NCBI GenBank assembly: GCA_018660835.1
Contig: JABJJN010000029.1
Span: forward strand, 1 to 64,000
Origin: Gemmatimonadota bacterium
GTDB taxonomy: Bacteria; Latescibacterota; UBA2968; UBA8231
Length of the DNA stretch: 64,000 bases
Reading direction: 5' to 3'
Shown: positions 52,209 through 62,463 of the stretch, one piece after another
How the letters are laid out: each line of letters begins with the position of its first letter
Numbering within the stretch: the first letter of the stretch is position 1
The notes under the pieces: model-generated
Told to the model about the DNA's origin: nothing
Seen by the model: only the letters and a program-made list of their open reading frames with translations
Databases searched by the model: none
Made by a program: the position numbers and the translations under genes

Positions 52209-52933
52209 ACTCCCACACGTTCACTATCGATGGTGTCAGCGTCGAAGCCACGGCAGGGCAGTCGATCATGCAGGCCGCCGATGCGGCGGGGATCTACATC
52301 CCACGTCTGTGTGCCCACCCCGACCTCAAGCCCTACGGCAGCTGTCGAGTCTGTACCGTGCTGATCAACGGCACACCACAGTCTTCGTGTACGCAGCCGG
52401 CAAGCGACGGATTGGTTGTCGAGAGCGACTGCGCCGCAGTTCAGCGCCTCCGTCGAGACATCGTGGAGATGTTGTTCATCGAGGGAGGCCACTACTGCAT
52501 GTATTGCGAAAAAAGCGGCAACTGCGAACTGCAGGCATTGGGATATCGTCTTGGCGTGACGGCACCGAAGTTCGACTACCAGTTTCCAGAGCAGAATGTT
52601 GATGCGAGCCATCCGGATCTCTTCATCGACCGCAATCGCTGCATTCTGTGCGCGCGTTGTGTCCGCGCCTCACGCGATCTCGACAACAAGAATGTCTTCC
52701 AATTCGTCGGTCGGGGCCTCACCCGGCGAGTGGGTGTGAATAGTTCCGCTTGCCTCAGAGATACCAACATAGATGTGACAGATAATGCTCTGAACGTGTG
52801 TCCCGTCGGTGCCCTGATGAAGAAACACGTGGGATATCACACTCCCGTGGGCGAACGACTCTACGACATCGACCCCATCGGTACCGAGATCGATGCGTCG
52901 CGAGACCGCGTTCCCATGATCGAACGAGAGTGA
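52205..52933 (+). CDS. hoxU: NAD-reducing hydrogenase diaphorase subunit HoxU
   Basis: 242 residues, the NuoG N-terminal-like electron relay. A [2Fe-2S] ferredoxin domain holds LCAHPDLKPYGSCRVCTVL and a later Cys in SSCTQP; the segment HYCMYCEKSGNCELQALGY carries the Cys/His set of a [4Fe-4S] cluster; and FIDRNRCILCARCVRASRDL with NVCPVGALMKK a further [4Fe-4S] cluster in ferredoxin style. HoxU passes electrons between HoxF and HoxYH. The ATG overlaps the end of hoxF (ATGA). Confidence 0.95.
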   Translation: MNSHTFTIDGVSVEATAGQSIMQAADAAGIYIPRLCAHPDLKPYGSCRVCTVLINGTPQSSCTQPASDGLVVESDCAAVQRLRRDIVEMLFIEGGHYCMYCEKSGNCELQALGYRLGVTAPKFDYQFPEQNVDASHPDLFIDRNRCILCARCVRASRDLDNKNVFQFVGRGLTRRVGVNSSACLRDTNIDVTDNALNVCPVGALMKKHVGYHTPVGERLYDIDPIGTEIDASRDRVPMIERE

Positions 52934-52935
52934 AC

Positions 52936-53478
52936 ATGAAACCGCGAATAGCGACCACGTCATTGGCCGGATGTTTTGGCTGTCACATGTCGATTCTCGA
53001 CATCGATGAGCGCATCCTGGCCCTCGCCGAGATCGTTGACTTCGACAAGTCGCCGATCAACGACATCAAACAGCTGAGCGGCCCCTGTGCGGTAGGCCTG
53101 ATTGAAGGCGGGTGTGCGAACGAAGAGAATGTCCGTGTGCTGCGCGAATTCCGTCGACACTGTGGTGTCCTGGTCTCCATCGGCGACTGTGCCACCATGG
53201 GCGGCATCCCGGCAATGCGCAATCGAATTCCGCTACGCGAATGCCTGGAGGAGGCCTACGTGCATGGGACGACCGTCTACAATCCCAGTGGCCAGATCCC
53301 CAACGACGAGGAAATCCCCCTGCTTCTCGACCAGGTGCGTCCGGCACAGGAAATCGTCCGCATGGACTACCATCTACCGGGATGTCCCCCACCGGCCGAC
53401 ACGATCTGGGAAGCATTGACGGCGCTGTTATCCAGCAGGCCGATCGAATTGCCATACAACCTGATCAAATACGACTGA
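52936..53478 (+). CDS. hoxY: [NiFe]-hydrogenase small subunit HoxY
   Basis: 180 residues, the short cytoplasmic type of small subunit. TTSLAGCFGCHMSILDID near the N terminus gives the first Cys pair, then GLIEGGCANEENV, SIGDCATMGGIPAMRN and LPGCPPPADTIWEAL give the other Cys ligands of the single proximal [4Fe-4S] cluster; medial and distal cluster domains are missing, as in group 3d. There is no Tat signal. It starts 2 bases after hoxU. Confidence 0.95.
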   Translation: MKPRIATTSLAGCFGCHMSILDIDERILALAEIVDFDKSPINDIKQLSGPCAVGLIEGGCANEENVRVLREFRRHCGVLVSIGDCATMGGIPAMRNRIPLRECLEEAYVHGTTVYNPSGQIPNDEEIPLLLDQVRPAQEIVRMDYHLPGCPPPADTIWEALTALLSSRPIELPYNLIKYD

Positions 53479-53499
53479 CGACATGAGGGAGAGTTCTCG

Positions 53500-54945
53500 T
53501 TGACTACGACAGCTGCTGATCGACGCATCGTCATCGAACCGGTGACCCGGGTAGAAGGGCATGGCAAGGTGTCCATCCTGCTCGATGAGGACAACAAGGT
53601 CAAACAGGCCCGTCTCCACATTGTCGAGTTTCGCGGCTTTGAGCGCTTCATCCAGGGCCGTCTGCTGTGGGAAGTACCCGTTCTCGTGCAGCGCTTGTGT
53701 GGCATCTGCCCCGTGAGTCATCACCTGGCCGCAGCGAAGGCCATCGACCGCATCGTCGGTGCCGATCAACTGACACCGACCGCGCACAAGATGCGTCTTC
53801 TCATGCACCACGGTCAGTTTCTGCAGTCACATGCACTTCACTTTTTCCACCTGTGTTCGCCCGACCTGCTGTTCGGCTTCGACGCAGACGTAGGCATCCG
53901 CCATGTCATCGGCGTCGCTGAGGCGCACCGCGATCTGGCCGTGCAGGGCGTGATGATGCGGAAATACGGTCAGGAGATCATCAAAGCCACGGCGGGCAAG
54001 AAGATTCATGGAACCGGCGCGATCCCTGGCGGCATCAACAAGAATCTGAGCATCGAGGAGCGTGACGGATTCCTCAAAGACATCGATCAGATGTTGCAGT
54101 GGGCACGAGGTGTCGTCGACATCGCCAAGAACTACACCGTCGACAACCTCGATACCGTGGCCGGATTCGGCACCTTCGAGTCCAACTACCTGAGCCTCGC
54201 CGCCGAAGACGGTAGCTACGAGATCTACGACGGCGGACTACGTGCGCGAACCGCAGAAGGTGACACGATCTTCGATCACGTGGATAACCAGGTATACGAC
54301 CAGCATCTGCAGGAAGAGGTGCGCTCCTGGACCTACATGAAGTTTCCCTTCATCAGGTCCATCGGCCCTGAAATGGGCTGGTATCGCGTCGGCCCCCTGG
54401 CACGGGTCAACAATGCCGACCGGTTCACCACACCCGAGGCAGAGCAGGCGCGGCAGGAGTTCGCCGCTCTCACCGAGGGCAAACCCTGTCACGTGACGCT
54501 GGGATACCACTGGGCCCGCATGATTGAGTTGCTGCACTCCGTCGAGTGCATCCAGCAGTTGCTCAACGATCCCGACCTGCAGGGCACCGATTTGGTGGTC
54601 AAGGGTGAACGTCGGCACGAGGCCGTGGGGATCATCGAAGCGCCCCGTGGCACCTTGTTCCATCACTACAAAATCGACGAGCAGGACCAGGTGACGATGG
54701 CCAATCTCATCGTCTCCACGACGAGCAACAACGAGCCCATGAATCGCTCCGTGCAGAAGGTGGCAGAAGACCACCTGTCGGGAAAGACCGAGATCACCGA
54801 GGGCATGCTCAATCACATTGAGGTCGCAATTCGTGCTTACGATCCGTGCTTGTCCTGTGCCACACATGCCATGGGTCAGATGCCACTCGTCGTCGAACTC
54901 TACGACGACGACGGTACCCTCATCGATACGAGGGCAAAGGGATGA
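53500..54945 (+). CDS. hoxH: [NiFe]-hydrogenase large subunit HoxH (group 3d)
   Basis: 481 residues. The NiFe ligands are in RLCGICPVSHH (Cys67, Cys70) and DPCLSCATHAMG (Cys450, Cys453). His456 is the cleavage point, leaving a 25-residue C-terminal peptide (AMGQMPLVVEL...) removed by the protease HoxW after nickel insertion. Sequence and gene order fit the NAD-linked bidirectional hydrogenases (H2 + NAD+ to NADH + H+), which work in the cytoplasm in either direction. The start is TTG 53500, supported by GAGGGAGA 8 bases upstream. Confidence 0.96.
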   Translation: MTTTAADRRIVIEPVTRVEGHGKVSILLDEDNKVKQARLHIVEFRGFERFIQGRLLWEVPVLVQRLCGICPVSHHLAAAKAIDRIVGADQLTPTAHKMRLLMHHGQFLQSHALHFFHLCSPDLLFGFDADVGIRHVIGVAEAHRDLAVQGVMMRKYGQEIIKATAGKKIHGTGAIPGGINKNLSIEERDGFLKDIDQMLQWARGVVDIAKNYTVDNLDTVAGFGTFESNYLSLAAEDGSYEIYDGGLRARTAEGDTIFDHVDNQVYDQHLQEEVRSWTYMKFPFIRSIGPEMGWYRVGPLARVNNADRFTTPEAEQARQEFAALTEGKPCHVTLGYHWARMIELLHSVECIQQLLNDPDLQGTDLVVKGERRHEAVGIIEAPRGTLFHHYKIDEQDQVTMANLIVSTTSNNEPMNRSVQKVAEDHLSGKTEITEGMLNHIEVAIRAYDPCLSCATHAMGQMPLVVELYDDDGTLIDTRAKG

Positions 54946-55454
54946 GTCTCGGCACTTCCCGCCTGCTGGTTCTGTGTTATGGTAATCCGGGTCGTCTCGA
55001 TGACGGTCTGGGTCCAGCCTTCGGCGAGGCACTGGAGCGCGAAAAACTGCCTGGCGTAACCGTCGAGATCGACTACCAGTTGACGGTGGAAGACGCCGTC
55101 GCCGTCGCCCAACACGACATCATCTTGTTTGCCGACGCGGCGATGCGAGGCCAGGCCCCCTTCTTCCTGCATACGGTACAGCCAAAGTCATCTCTGGGCT
55201 TCTCCAGCCACGGTGCCGAACCCGAGCAGATCCTGGCATTGGCCGCTGATCTGGCCACACACACACCGCAGGCTTTTGCGCTGGGAATTCGTGGCTACGA
55301 ATTCGACGAATTTGGCGAAGTCCTATCCCCCGGCGCTGTCGCCAATCTTGCTGCGGCTCTGCAATGGCTGATCCCAATTCTCGTGCGCCGGGATCTGGCA
55401 TCCGCCCTGCACCCGCACACTCGACAGGAGACCACTCCGGCCATGGAGGGATAG
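54942..55454 (+). CDS. hoxW: HoxH maturation endopeptidase
   Basis: 170 residues of the HyaD/HycI/HoxW aspartyl-type peptidase family. CYGNPGRLDDGLGPAFGEAL carries the first nickel-sensing acid (Glu/Asp in the DDG motif), and LFADAAMRGQAPFF the second; SSHGAEPEQIL holds the conserved His. It removes the C-terminal peptide of HoxH. The ATG overlaps the stop of hoxH by 4 bases, so both are made together. Confidence 0.92.
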   Translation: MSLGTSRLLVLCYGNPGRLDDGLGPAFGEALEREKLPGVTVEIDYQLTVEDAVAVAQHDIILFADAAMRGQAPFFLHTVQPKSSLGFSSHGAEPEQILALAADLATHTPQAFALGIRGYEFDEFGEVLSPGAVANLAAALQWLIPILVRRDLASALHPHTRQETTPAMEG

Positions 55455-55456
55455 AT

Positions 55457-55834
55457 ATGCGAGAAGGAAAATACGTCATCCTGTGCATCGACGATGATCC
55501 TGATATCCGCGAAAGTATGCGCATCATTCTCAGCACCAGTGGGTACATCGTCAACGAGGCGGCCAGTGCGGAGGAGGGCCTGCGTGTTGTGCGGCGCGAT
55601 CCACCCGATCTGATCATCGTCGACCTCATGATGGAAGAGATCGACGCTGGCACCAGCTTCGTAATGCAGATGAAGGCCCGGGGTAACCAGGCGCCCATCT
55701 ATTTGCTCAGTTCGGCAGGCGACATGCTACGAGACACGATCAGCTTCAGCGACCTGGGACTGGCCGGCGTGTTTCAGAAGCCCCTCAACAGCAAAACCTT
55801 GCTCGGCTTACTTCAGGAAAAACTCATGGGATGA
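55457..55834 (+). CDS. Single-domain response regulator
   Basis: 125 residues, a receiver domain only. Acidic pocket CIDDDPD, phospho-acceptor Asp in LIIVDLMMEE, Thr/Ser switch in LLSSAGD and Lys in FQKPLN are all present, so phosphorylation is likely. No DNA-binding part is encoded, so its output is through another protein. GGAGGG precedes the ATG by 6 bases. It is the sixth gene of the operon and its stop overlaps the kinase start (ATGA). Confidence 0.93.
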   Translation: MREGKYVILCIDDDPDIRESMRIILSTSGYIVNEAASAEEGLRVVRRDPPDLIIVDLMMEEIDAGTSFVMQMKARGNQAPIYLLSSAGDMLRDTISFSDLGLAGVFQKPLNSKTLLGLLQEKLMG

Positions 55835-57687
55835 CGGTAGCCGAGGTCCGGACGGAAAGCCGGACGTCGCTGAGGAATTCTATCCTCCGCGTCGACACCA
55901 TCCCCCTTGAACGGGAACTCGAGGAGCGCCTCGGTTTCTTCGTCCACCTGCGTTGGTTGGCCGGAGCCGGCATTCTCGTGGGAGCGTGGGTCTCTATCGA
56001 GATCCTTGGCGCCGACTATTCCTACGTCCCCTTGATCCTGATCGGTACAGGTGTGTTGGCCTACAACGGCCTGTGTCTGAGCACCCGGAGGGTCGGGGCA
56101 AGCCACATATATGCTCAGATCGCCTTTGACTGGGTGGCGCTGACAGCACTCGTCTACTACACGGGTGGCGTGCGCAGCCCCGTGTCACTGGCCTACAGTT
56201 TTCACATTGTCCTTGGTGCCCTTTTGCTTCCAGGCGTCGCGGCGTGGCTGCAGGCAGGCACTGCATCGGCTGTCATCGGCTTGATGACCACGGCGGAGCA
56301 CTTTGGGTGGTGGCTGCCCATCGACGGTCAGATCGGCCTGTTGTTTCCGGCCACAGCACACCTGCAGTGCTGGGCTACTCTTACGGCTTTCTTTGGCATC
56401 AGTGCGTACCTGACCGGTTCGATCTCCAGCGCCCTGAGACGCAAAGAGCGCGCCGTCGCCGACTCCCAGACGCGACTCGATCTGGCCTATCATGAGATGG
56501 AGGCCCTCTTTGAGTTGGGCCAGATCGCGCACGCTTCTTTGAACCTTGAGCAAGTGTTGCGTCTGATCGTCCGACGAGCGACAGAATTGATGGGCGCCAA
56601 AGGTTGTTCCATCGGCTTGCTCGACCACACCGGTCAGTTCCTCGAACCCTCCGCTTCTTTCGGTCTGAGCGAGGCGTATCTGTCCAAGGGATCCGTCGAT
56701 GTGCAACGCAGTGCCATGGTAGCCCAGGCACTGGCGGGCGAAGTCGTACAGGTCCAGGATATTGCGGCAGATCTGCGACTGCAGTATCCAGATCGCGCCC
56801 GCGCCGAGGGGATCCGCGCCATCGTTTGTGTGGCCTTGCAACTGCGCAGTCACCCTATCGGGGTGATACGGGTTTACGCATCCAAGAGCGCACCCGCTGG
56901 CGATCGACAGGTCGCTTTCCTGCGCAATCTCGCCAACCTCGCGGCGGTGGCCATCGGTAGTGCACGCACCTACGCCGAGTCCGAGGCGTTGAGCGATGAA
57001 CGCGCCTGGTTTGCCCGCACGACACACCATCAATTGCAGACGCCACTGGCGGCGATGGTCGGGTTGCTCGAGGCGATCCCCTTCGCCGGCGACCTGACAC
57101 CAGAGCAAAGGAATCTTCTGCTGCGTGCCAGTCACCGAGGTGACGAGTTGCTTGCCCTGGTACGCGATTTATTGGATCTGGCCCATGCCCAACGACCTTC
57201 CCTGCACCTGGTCCCGCAACCGGTTGCACTGGCTGGCACCCTTGAGACGACGCTTGAGATCCAGCGGGAACGCGCCGGTCTGAAGGGCGTGATCCTGGAA
57301 GTCGATGACCTTTTCGACATCGTCGTGATGGCTGATGCCGACGACGTGACCCACATCTTCGCCAATCTGATCGACAACGCGGTGAAATACACCCCGTCCG
57401 GGGGGCGCGTCGAGGTGAAGGTGTCTCGCCATGGCGGCCTCGTCGGTGTCGAGATCACCGATACGGGTATTGGTGTCGACGAAGCCGATCGGGAACGAGT
57501 CTTTCGCGGGTTCTTCCGCACGGAAGCTGCCAAAGCCTCCGGTGAGAAGGGCACTGGCGTCGGCCTGTCCATCGTACGACGACTTGTGCAACGCTGGCAG
57601 GGACACGTCGAACTCGACAGTTCCGGTGGAAGCGGCTGCCGGTTCCGTGTCCTGCTGCCCGCCGCCGAGGAGGTGGATCATGCATGA
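55831..57687 (+). CDS. Membrane histidine kinase with GAF domain
   Basis: 618 residues. Residues ~38-205 hold about six hydrophobic helices with short loops (MASE-like sensor), then a GAF domain (~220-380), the HisKA box TTHHQLQTPLAAM with the phospho-acceptor His400 (Gln in place of the usual Glu two residues later), and an HATPase_c with NLIDNAVKYTP, DTGIGVDEAD and GEKGTGVGLSIV. It should phosphorylate the upstream single-domain regulator. Placement inside the hydrogenase operon suggests control by redox state, hydrogen or energy state, but no hydrogen-sensing domain is seen. Its end overlaps hypA by 8 bases. Confidence 0.92.
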   Translation: MTVAEVRTESRTSLRNSILRVDTIPLERELEERLGFFVHLRWLAGAGILVGAWVSIEILGADYSYVPLILIGTGVLAYNGLCLSTRRVGASHIYAQIAFDWVALTALVYYTGGVRSPVSLAYSFHIVLGALLLPGVAAWLQAGTASAVIGLMTTAEHFGWWLPIDGQIGLLFPATAHLQCWATLTAFFGISAYLTGSISSALRRKERAVADSQTRLDLAYHEMEALFELGQIAHASLNLEQVLRLIVRRATELMGAKGCSIGLLDHTGQFLEPSASFGLSEAYLSKGSVDVQRSAMVAQALAGEVVQVQDIAADLRLQYPDRARAEGIRAIVCVALQLRSHPIGVIRVYASKSAPAGDRQVAFLRNLANLAAVAIGSARTYAESEALSDERAWFARTTHHQLQTPLAAMVGLLEAIPFAGDLTPEQRNLLLRASHRGDELLALVRDLLDLAHAQRPSLHLVPQPVALAGTLETTLEIQRERAGLKGVILEVDDLFDIVVMADADDVTHIFANLIDNAVKYTPSGGRVEVKVSRHGGLVGVEITDTGIGVDEADRERVFRGFFRTEAAKASGEKGTGVGLSIVRRLVQRWQGHVELDSSGGSGCRFRVLLPAAEEVDHA

Positions 57688-58090
57688 GATCGCACTCGCC
57701 GAAAGTGTCATGGCCACAGCTCTCAACACGGCACGAAAGCGGCAGTCCCCGGTCCTGCGCCTCATCGTAAAGGTCGGTCAGCTGCAGCAGATCGAGACAG
57801 ACGTACTGCGTCAATGCCTGCACGGAGTCCACCCGCACAACGAACCTCTGCTGGAGGAGATGGCGATCGTGCTCGAGACCGAACCCGCCGGCTTTGTGTG
57901 TCGTGCCTGCACGCGCAGCTTTGGCCTCGACGACCTCTCGGCACCACCAGATGACGTCGAACTGGAAGCGATCCATTTCATACCCGAACTCGCGCACTCA
58001 TACATCCAGTGCCCTTCCTGCCATGGTCCCGACTTCGATGTCGCAGCGGGAAGAGGCGTCTGGATCGACCGAATCGAGACGGCCGCATGA
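57680..58090 (+). CDS. hypA: Hydrogenase nickel-insertion protein HypA
   Basis: 136 residues. It begins MHEIALAES with His2, the nickel-binding residue, and has the zinc site CRAC (near 74-77) and CPSC (near 111-114) with the loop between them longer than usual. HypA delivers nickel to the HoxH precursor with a partner nucleotidase. ATG 57680 follows GGAGG and overlaps the kinase stop; its own stop overlaps the next gene (ATGA). Confidence 0.94.
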   Translation: MHEIALAESVMATALNTARKRQSPVLRLIVKVGQLQQIETDVLRQCLHGVHPHNEPLLEEMAIVLETEPAGFVCRACTRSFGLDDLSAPPDDVELEAIHFIPELAHSYIQCPSCHGPDFDVAAGRGVWIDRIETAA

Positions 58091-58842
58091 TCGATCCTCG
58101 ACGATCAATCATCGACCAGCGGCTGTCCTCCATCGGGCGGATCGTCGCCGTCACCGGAGGCAAGGGTGGCATTGGTAAAACCCTCGTGTCATCTGCCCTG
58201 GCACTGGCCCTTGCGGATTCGGGTCGACGTTGTGGTTTGCTCGATCTCGACTTCACCGGTCCCTGTGCGCACCTGGTCCTGGGCGTCGACCAGGCCTTCC
58301 CCGAAGAGGACGCCGGCATTCTTCCACAGACTGTGTCAGGCGTGGGATTCATGTCGATCGCCTGTTTTGCTGGTGCGGATCCAGCACCTCTTCGCGGCAT
58401 CGATATGACCAATGCCCTGATCGAGTTGCTCGCCATTACACGATGGGGGGAGTTGGACACCCTCGTCATCGACATGCCACCCGGTCTGGGCGACATGGCC
58501 CTCGACACGGTCCGCCTCCTGCCCACGGCCGAGTATCTCGTCGTCGCCAACGGCGCCCGGCTCGTGACGAAAACGGTGGAACGTTCCTTGTCACTTCTTC
58601 ACCGGCTTGGGCTTCCCGTCTGTGGGATCGTCGAGAACATGTCTGCCACCTCTGGACAGGCGGCAGCGACGGTATCGGCACTGGCGACAGAGTATGACAC
58701 GCCGATGCTGGGGGTCTTGCCTTATGATGAGGCCATCGAAGACAGACTCGGATCTGGATCCACCCTGCTGCACACCCGTTTTGGTCGTGCTGTGCGGGAC
58801 CTGGCATCTCTCCTTTCACAGGCCGGGGCAGGAAACCGATGA
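58087..58842 (+). CDS. MinD/Mrp-type P-loop ATPase, likely HypB-type nickel chaperone partner (HypBAT-like)
   Basis: 251 residues. A deviant Walker A GGKGGIGKT (24-32), LLDLDFTGPCAHLVLG (switch I-like Asp), TLVIDMPPGLGDMALD (Walker B) and VENM-type segment show an Mrp/MinD ATPase. The Mrp CxxC that carries iron-sulfur clusters is absent. It sits, coupled by 4-base overlaps, exactly where hypB belongs, between hypA and hypF, and no GTPase HypB is in the window. Archaeal Thermococcus kodakarensis uses a MinD-type ATPase as its HypB with HypA; by analogy this protein may bind HypA and release nickel on ATP hydrolysis. That role is inference. Confidence 0.85.
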   Translation: MIDPRRSIIDQRLSSIGRIVAVTGGKGGIGKTLVSSALALALADSGRRCGLLDLDFTGPCAHLVLGVDQAFPEEDAGILPQTVSGVGFMSIACFAGADPAPLRGIDMTNALIELLAITRWGELDTLVIDMPPGLGDMALDTVRLLPTAEYLVVANGARLVTKTVERSLSLLHRLGLPVCGIVENMSATSGQAAATVSALATEYDTPMLGVLPYDEAIEDRLGSGSTLLHTRFGRAVRDLASLLSQAGAGNR

Positions 58843-61157
58843 TACGCCGCGACGCACCTGAACATTTGCAGTTGCGGATCCGCGGCGCGGTTCAAGGAGT
58901 GGGGTTCAGACCCTTTGTGTATCGCCTCGCTCGTTCCCTTGAGTTGTCGGGTCGTGTCTGGAACACAGCGCAGGGCGTCACCATCGACGTCGAGGGCCCG
59001 GAAGTTGATCTCCAGTCCTTCCGACGCCGCCTGGAATCGGAGACTCCCCCCATGGCCCGCATCCATGGATTGGAGACCGCGTTCCTCGACACGGTTGGGT
59101 ATGGAGGATTCCAGATTCTTGGCAGCGAGAAGAATGGCAAACCACAGGTCGTGGTGCTTCCGGACATCGCTATCTGCATCGATTGTCGCACCGAGATCGA
59201 CGACCCGACGAATCGGCGCTATCGCTATCCCTTCACCAATTGCACCAACTGCGGTCCACGCTTCAGCATCATTCGGTCCATGCCCTACGATCGCCAGAAC
59301 ACGACGATGCACGCTTTTGACATGTGCCCCGCCTGCCGAGCCGAATACGATGACCCCCTTGATCGACGTTTCCACGCACAGCCCAACGCGTGTCATGTGT
59401 GCGGCCCGCAGTTGACCTGGTGGCGTAGCGACGGTGTGACACTCAGCACAGGCGATCGTGCCCTGGAAGAGGCCATCGCGGCGCTTGGCGAGGGTGCGAT
59501 CGTTGCAGTGAAAGGACTCGGTGGGTTTCACCTTGTCGTCGATGCGCAGAACTCGGTAGCCATCACCGCATTGCGGCTACGCAAACGGCGTGAGGCCAAA
59601 CCATTGGCCGTCATGTTTCCCGATACCGAGTGCGTTCGGAACTTCTGTTTGCTGTCGGATCAGGAAACCCGCCTGCTGCAGTCACCGGAGGCACCTATCA
59701 CGCTCCTGCAACGTCGCGGCGGCCCTTCTGCTGACCTGGCGGATGAGATTGCTCCGGGCAGTCCGATTCTTGGCGTGCTCCTGCCATACACGCCACTGCA
59801 CCATCTGCTGATGACGGGCCTGGGCCGCCCTGTCGTGGCCACGAGCGGCAACCTGTCGAACGAACCCATCTGCATCGACGAACAAGATGCGTTGCAACGG
59901 TTGACAGGAATAGCCGATCACTATCTGGTGCACGACCGACCCATCCTTCGACACGTCGACGATTCCGTCGCTCACATCGTCGCGGGGCGCGAGCAGATCC
60001 TGCGACGCGCACGTGGGTTTGCACCCATGCCCCTTCCCTACGAGACAAGATCCGCCGGTGTACTCGGCGTGGGCGCCCATCTGAAATCCGTCGTGGCCCT
60101 TGCCCTCCCCCAAGGCATCGTGGGCAGTCAGCATATCGGCGATCTGGAGACTGAAGCGGCGAATGCAGCTTTTGAGATGTGTATCGATGATCTGTCACGG
60201 CTGCACGACCAGCCCCTCGATGTCATCGCCTGCGACCAGCATCCCGACTATCGGTCCACCCGTTACGCACAGACGTGCGGATTGCCCGTCGTCGAGGTGC
60301 AGCACCATCATGCCCACCTGTTGTCTTGCATGGCCGACAACGCGCTGGATCCTCCCGTCACGGGGATCTGCTGGGACGGCACGGGAATAGGCAGCGATGG
60401 AACCGTGTGGGGAGGTGAGGTCCTCACCATTGCGCACGACTTGGACTGCTTCACCCGCGAGGCTCACCTGCGCCCCTTTCCACTACCCGGTGGAGACCGA
60501 GCCGTCGTCGAACCCAGGCGGGCTGCCCTGGGTGCCCTCTACGCCATCCACGGTGATCGGCTTTTCACCGAAGCGCTCCACGAAAGGCTCCCCTTTGACG
60601 CAGCTCAAGTGCCGGTCCTGGCCAGGATGCTGCAGCGGCGGATCAATTGTCCCATCACCTCCAGTGCCGGTCGGCTGTTCGATGCAGTGGCGGCGCTGCT
60701 GGGTGTGCAACTGCGGGCTGATTTCGAGGCGCAGGCAGCCATGCAGCTCGAGTTCGCCATCGCCCCGGGAGTGACGCGCACCTACGACGTGGCTGTGTCC
60801 GACACCGCCGACGGACCCATGATCTTTGACTGGTCTCCCATGCTCAAGGCGATCGTGTCCGAAGTAGATCGCGGCGTGGACACCGGGACCATCGCCGCCA
60901 CGTTCCACAATACGATGGCCCAGATCGTCGTGGAGGGCGCACGACGTGCCAGCTACGAGCGTGTCTTGCTCACGGGTGGCTGTTTTCAGAATCGATACCT
61001 GGCCGATCGTGCGGCGCAGCGACTGCGCGAAGAGGGATTCCGTCCCTACCAACATCAGCGCGTGCCTCCCAACGATGGGGGCATCGCTGTGGGCCAGGTC
61101 ATAGCCGCACTGTCGGCAACGAAGGGAGGGAAGCATGTGTCTGGCGGTTCCCGGTGA
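58839..61157 (+). CDS. hypF: Carbamoyltransferase HypF
   Basis: 772 residues. Order of domains: acylphosphatase (LRIRGAVQGVGFRPFVYRLA), two zinc fingers (CIDC...NCTNCGPRFS and CPAC...ACHVCGPQ), a YrdC-like nucleotide domain (KGLGGFHLVVDA, RKRREAKPLAVM) and a Kae1-like C-terminal domain with VQHHHAHLLSCMADN and DGTGIGSDGTVWGGE. HypF makes the thiocarbamate on HypE that becomes the cyanide ligand of the NiFe centre. It overlaps the ATPase gene by 4 bases and hypC by 23 bases. Confidence 0.96.
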   Translation: MIRRDAPEHLQLRIRGAVQGVGFRPFVYRLARSLELSGRVWNTAQGVTIDVEGPEVDLQSFRRRLESETPPMARIHGLETAFLDTVGYGGFQILGSEKNGKPQVVVLPDIAICIDCRTEIDDPTNRRYRYPFTNCTNCGPRFSIIRSMPYDRQNTTMHAFDMCPACRAEYDDPLDRRFHAQPNACHVCGPQLTWWRSDGVTLSTGDRALEEAIAALGEGAIVAVKGLGGFHLVVDAQNSVAITALRLRKRREAKPLAVMFPDTECVRNFCLLSDQETRLLQSPEAPITLLQRRGGPSADLADEIAPGSPILGVLLPYTPLHHLLMTGLGRPVVATSGNLSNEPICIDEQDALQRLTGIADHYLVHDRPILRHVDDSVAHIVAGREQILRRARGFAPMPLPYETRSAGVLGVGAHLKSVVALALPQGIVGSQHIGDLETEAANAAFEMCIDDLSRLHDQPLDVIACDQHPDYRSTRYAQTCGLPVVEVQHHHAHLLSCMADNALDPPVTGICWDGTGIGSDGTVWGGEVLTIAHDLDCFTREAHLRPFPLPGGDRAVVEPRRAALGALYAIHGDRLFTEALHERLPFDAAQVPVLARMLQRRINCPITSSAGRLFDAVAALLGVQLRADFEAQAAMQLEFAIAPGVTRTYDVAVSDTADGPMIFDWSPMLKAIVSEVDRGVDTGTIAATFHNTMAQIVVEGARRASYERVLLTGGCFQNRYLADRAAQRLREEGFRPYQHQRVPPNDGGIAVGQVIAALSATKGGKHVSGGSR

Positions 61158-61364
61158 ACTAGTCGAGATCGACGATGGTGATTGTCTCACGTTGAAGGGG
61201 CGTGTGAGTTTTGGTGGCGTGATCAAGGAGGTGAACCTGGCCTTCGTTCCCGAAGCCCGCGTGGGCGACTTCGTTACTGTGCATGTCGGCTTTGCGATGA
61301 GTGTTCTCGACACAGAGGAGGCCGCAAGATCCCTGCACGCTTTTGGCGAATTGGACACGCTGCC

Positions 61365-61368
<4 letters not shown>
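61135..61368 (+). CDS. hypC: Hydrogenase assembly chaperone HypC
   Basis: 77 residues. It begins [12 protein letters not shown], with the essential Cys2 that holds iron with HypD and contacts the hydrogenase large subunit. The rest is the usual small beta-barrel. It begins within the last codons of hypF and overlaps hypD by 4 bases. Confidence 0.96.
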
Positions 61369-62462
<1,094 letters not shown>

Positions 62463-62463
62463 C

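Noticed and set aside
54238..55032. Open frame of 264 codons on the minus strand
   Set aside because: Antisense to hoxH and hoxW, which carry complete catalytic motifs.
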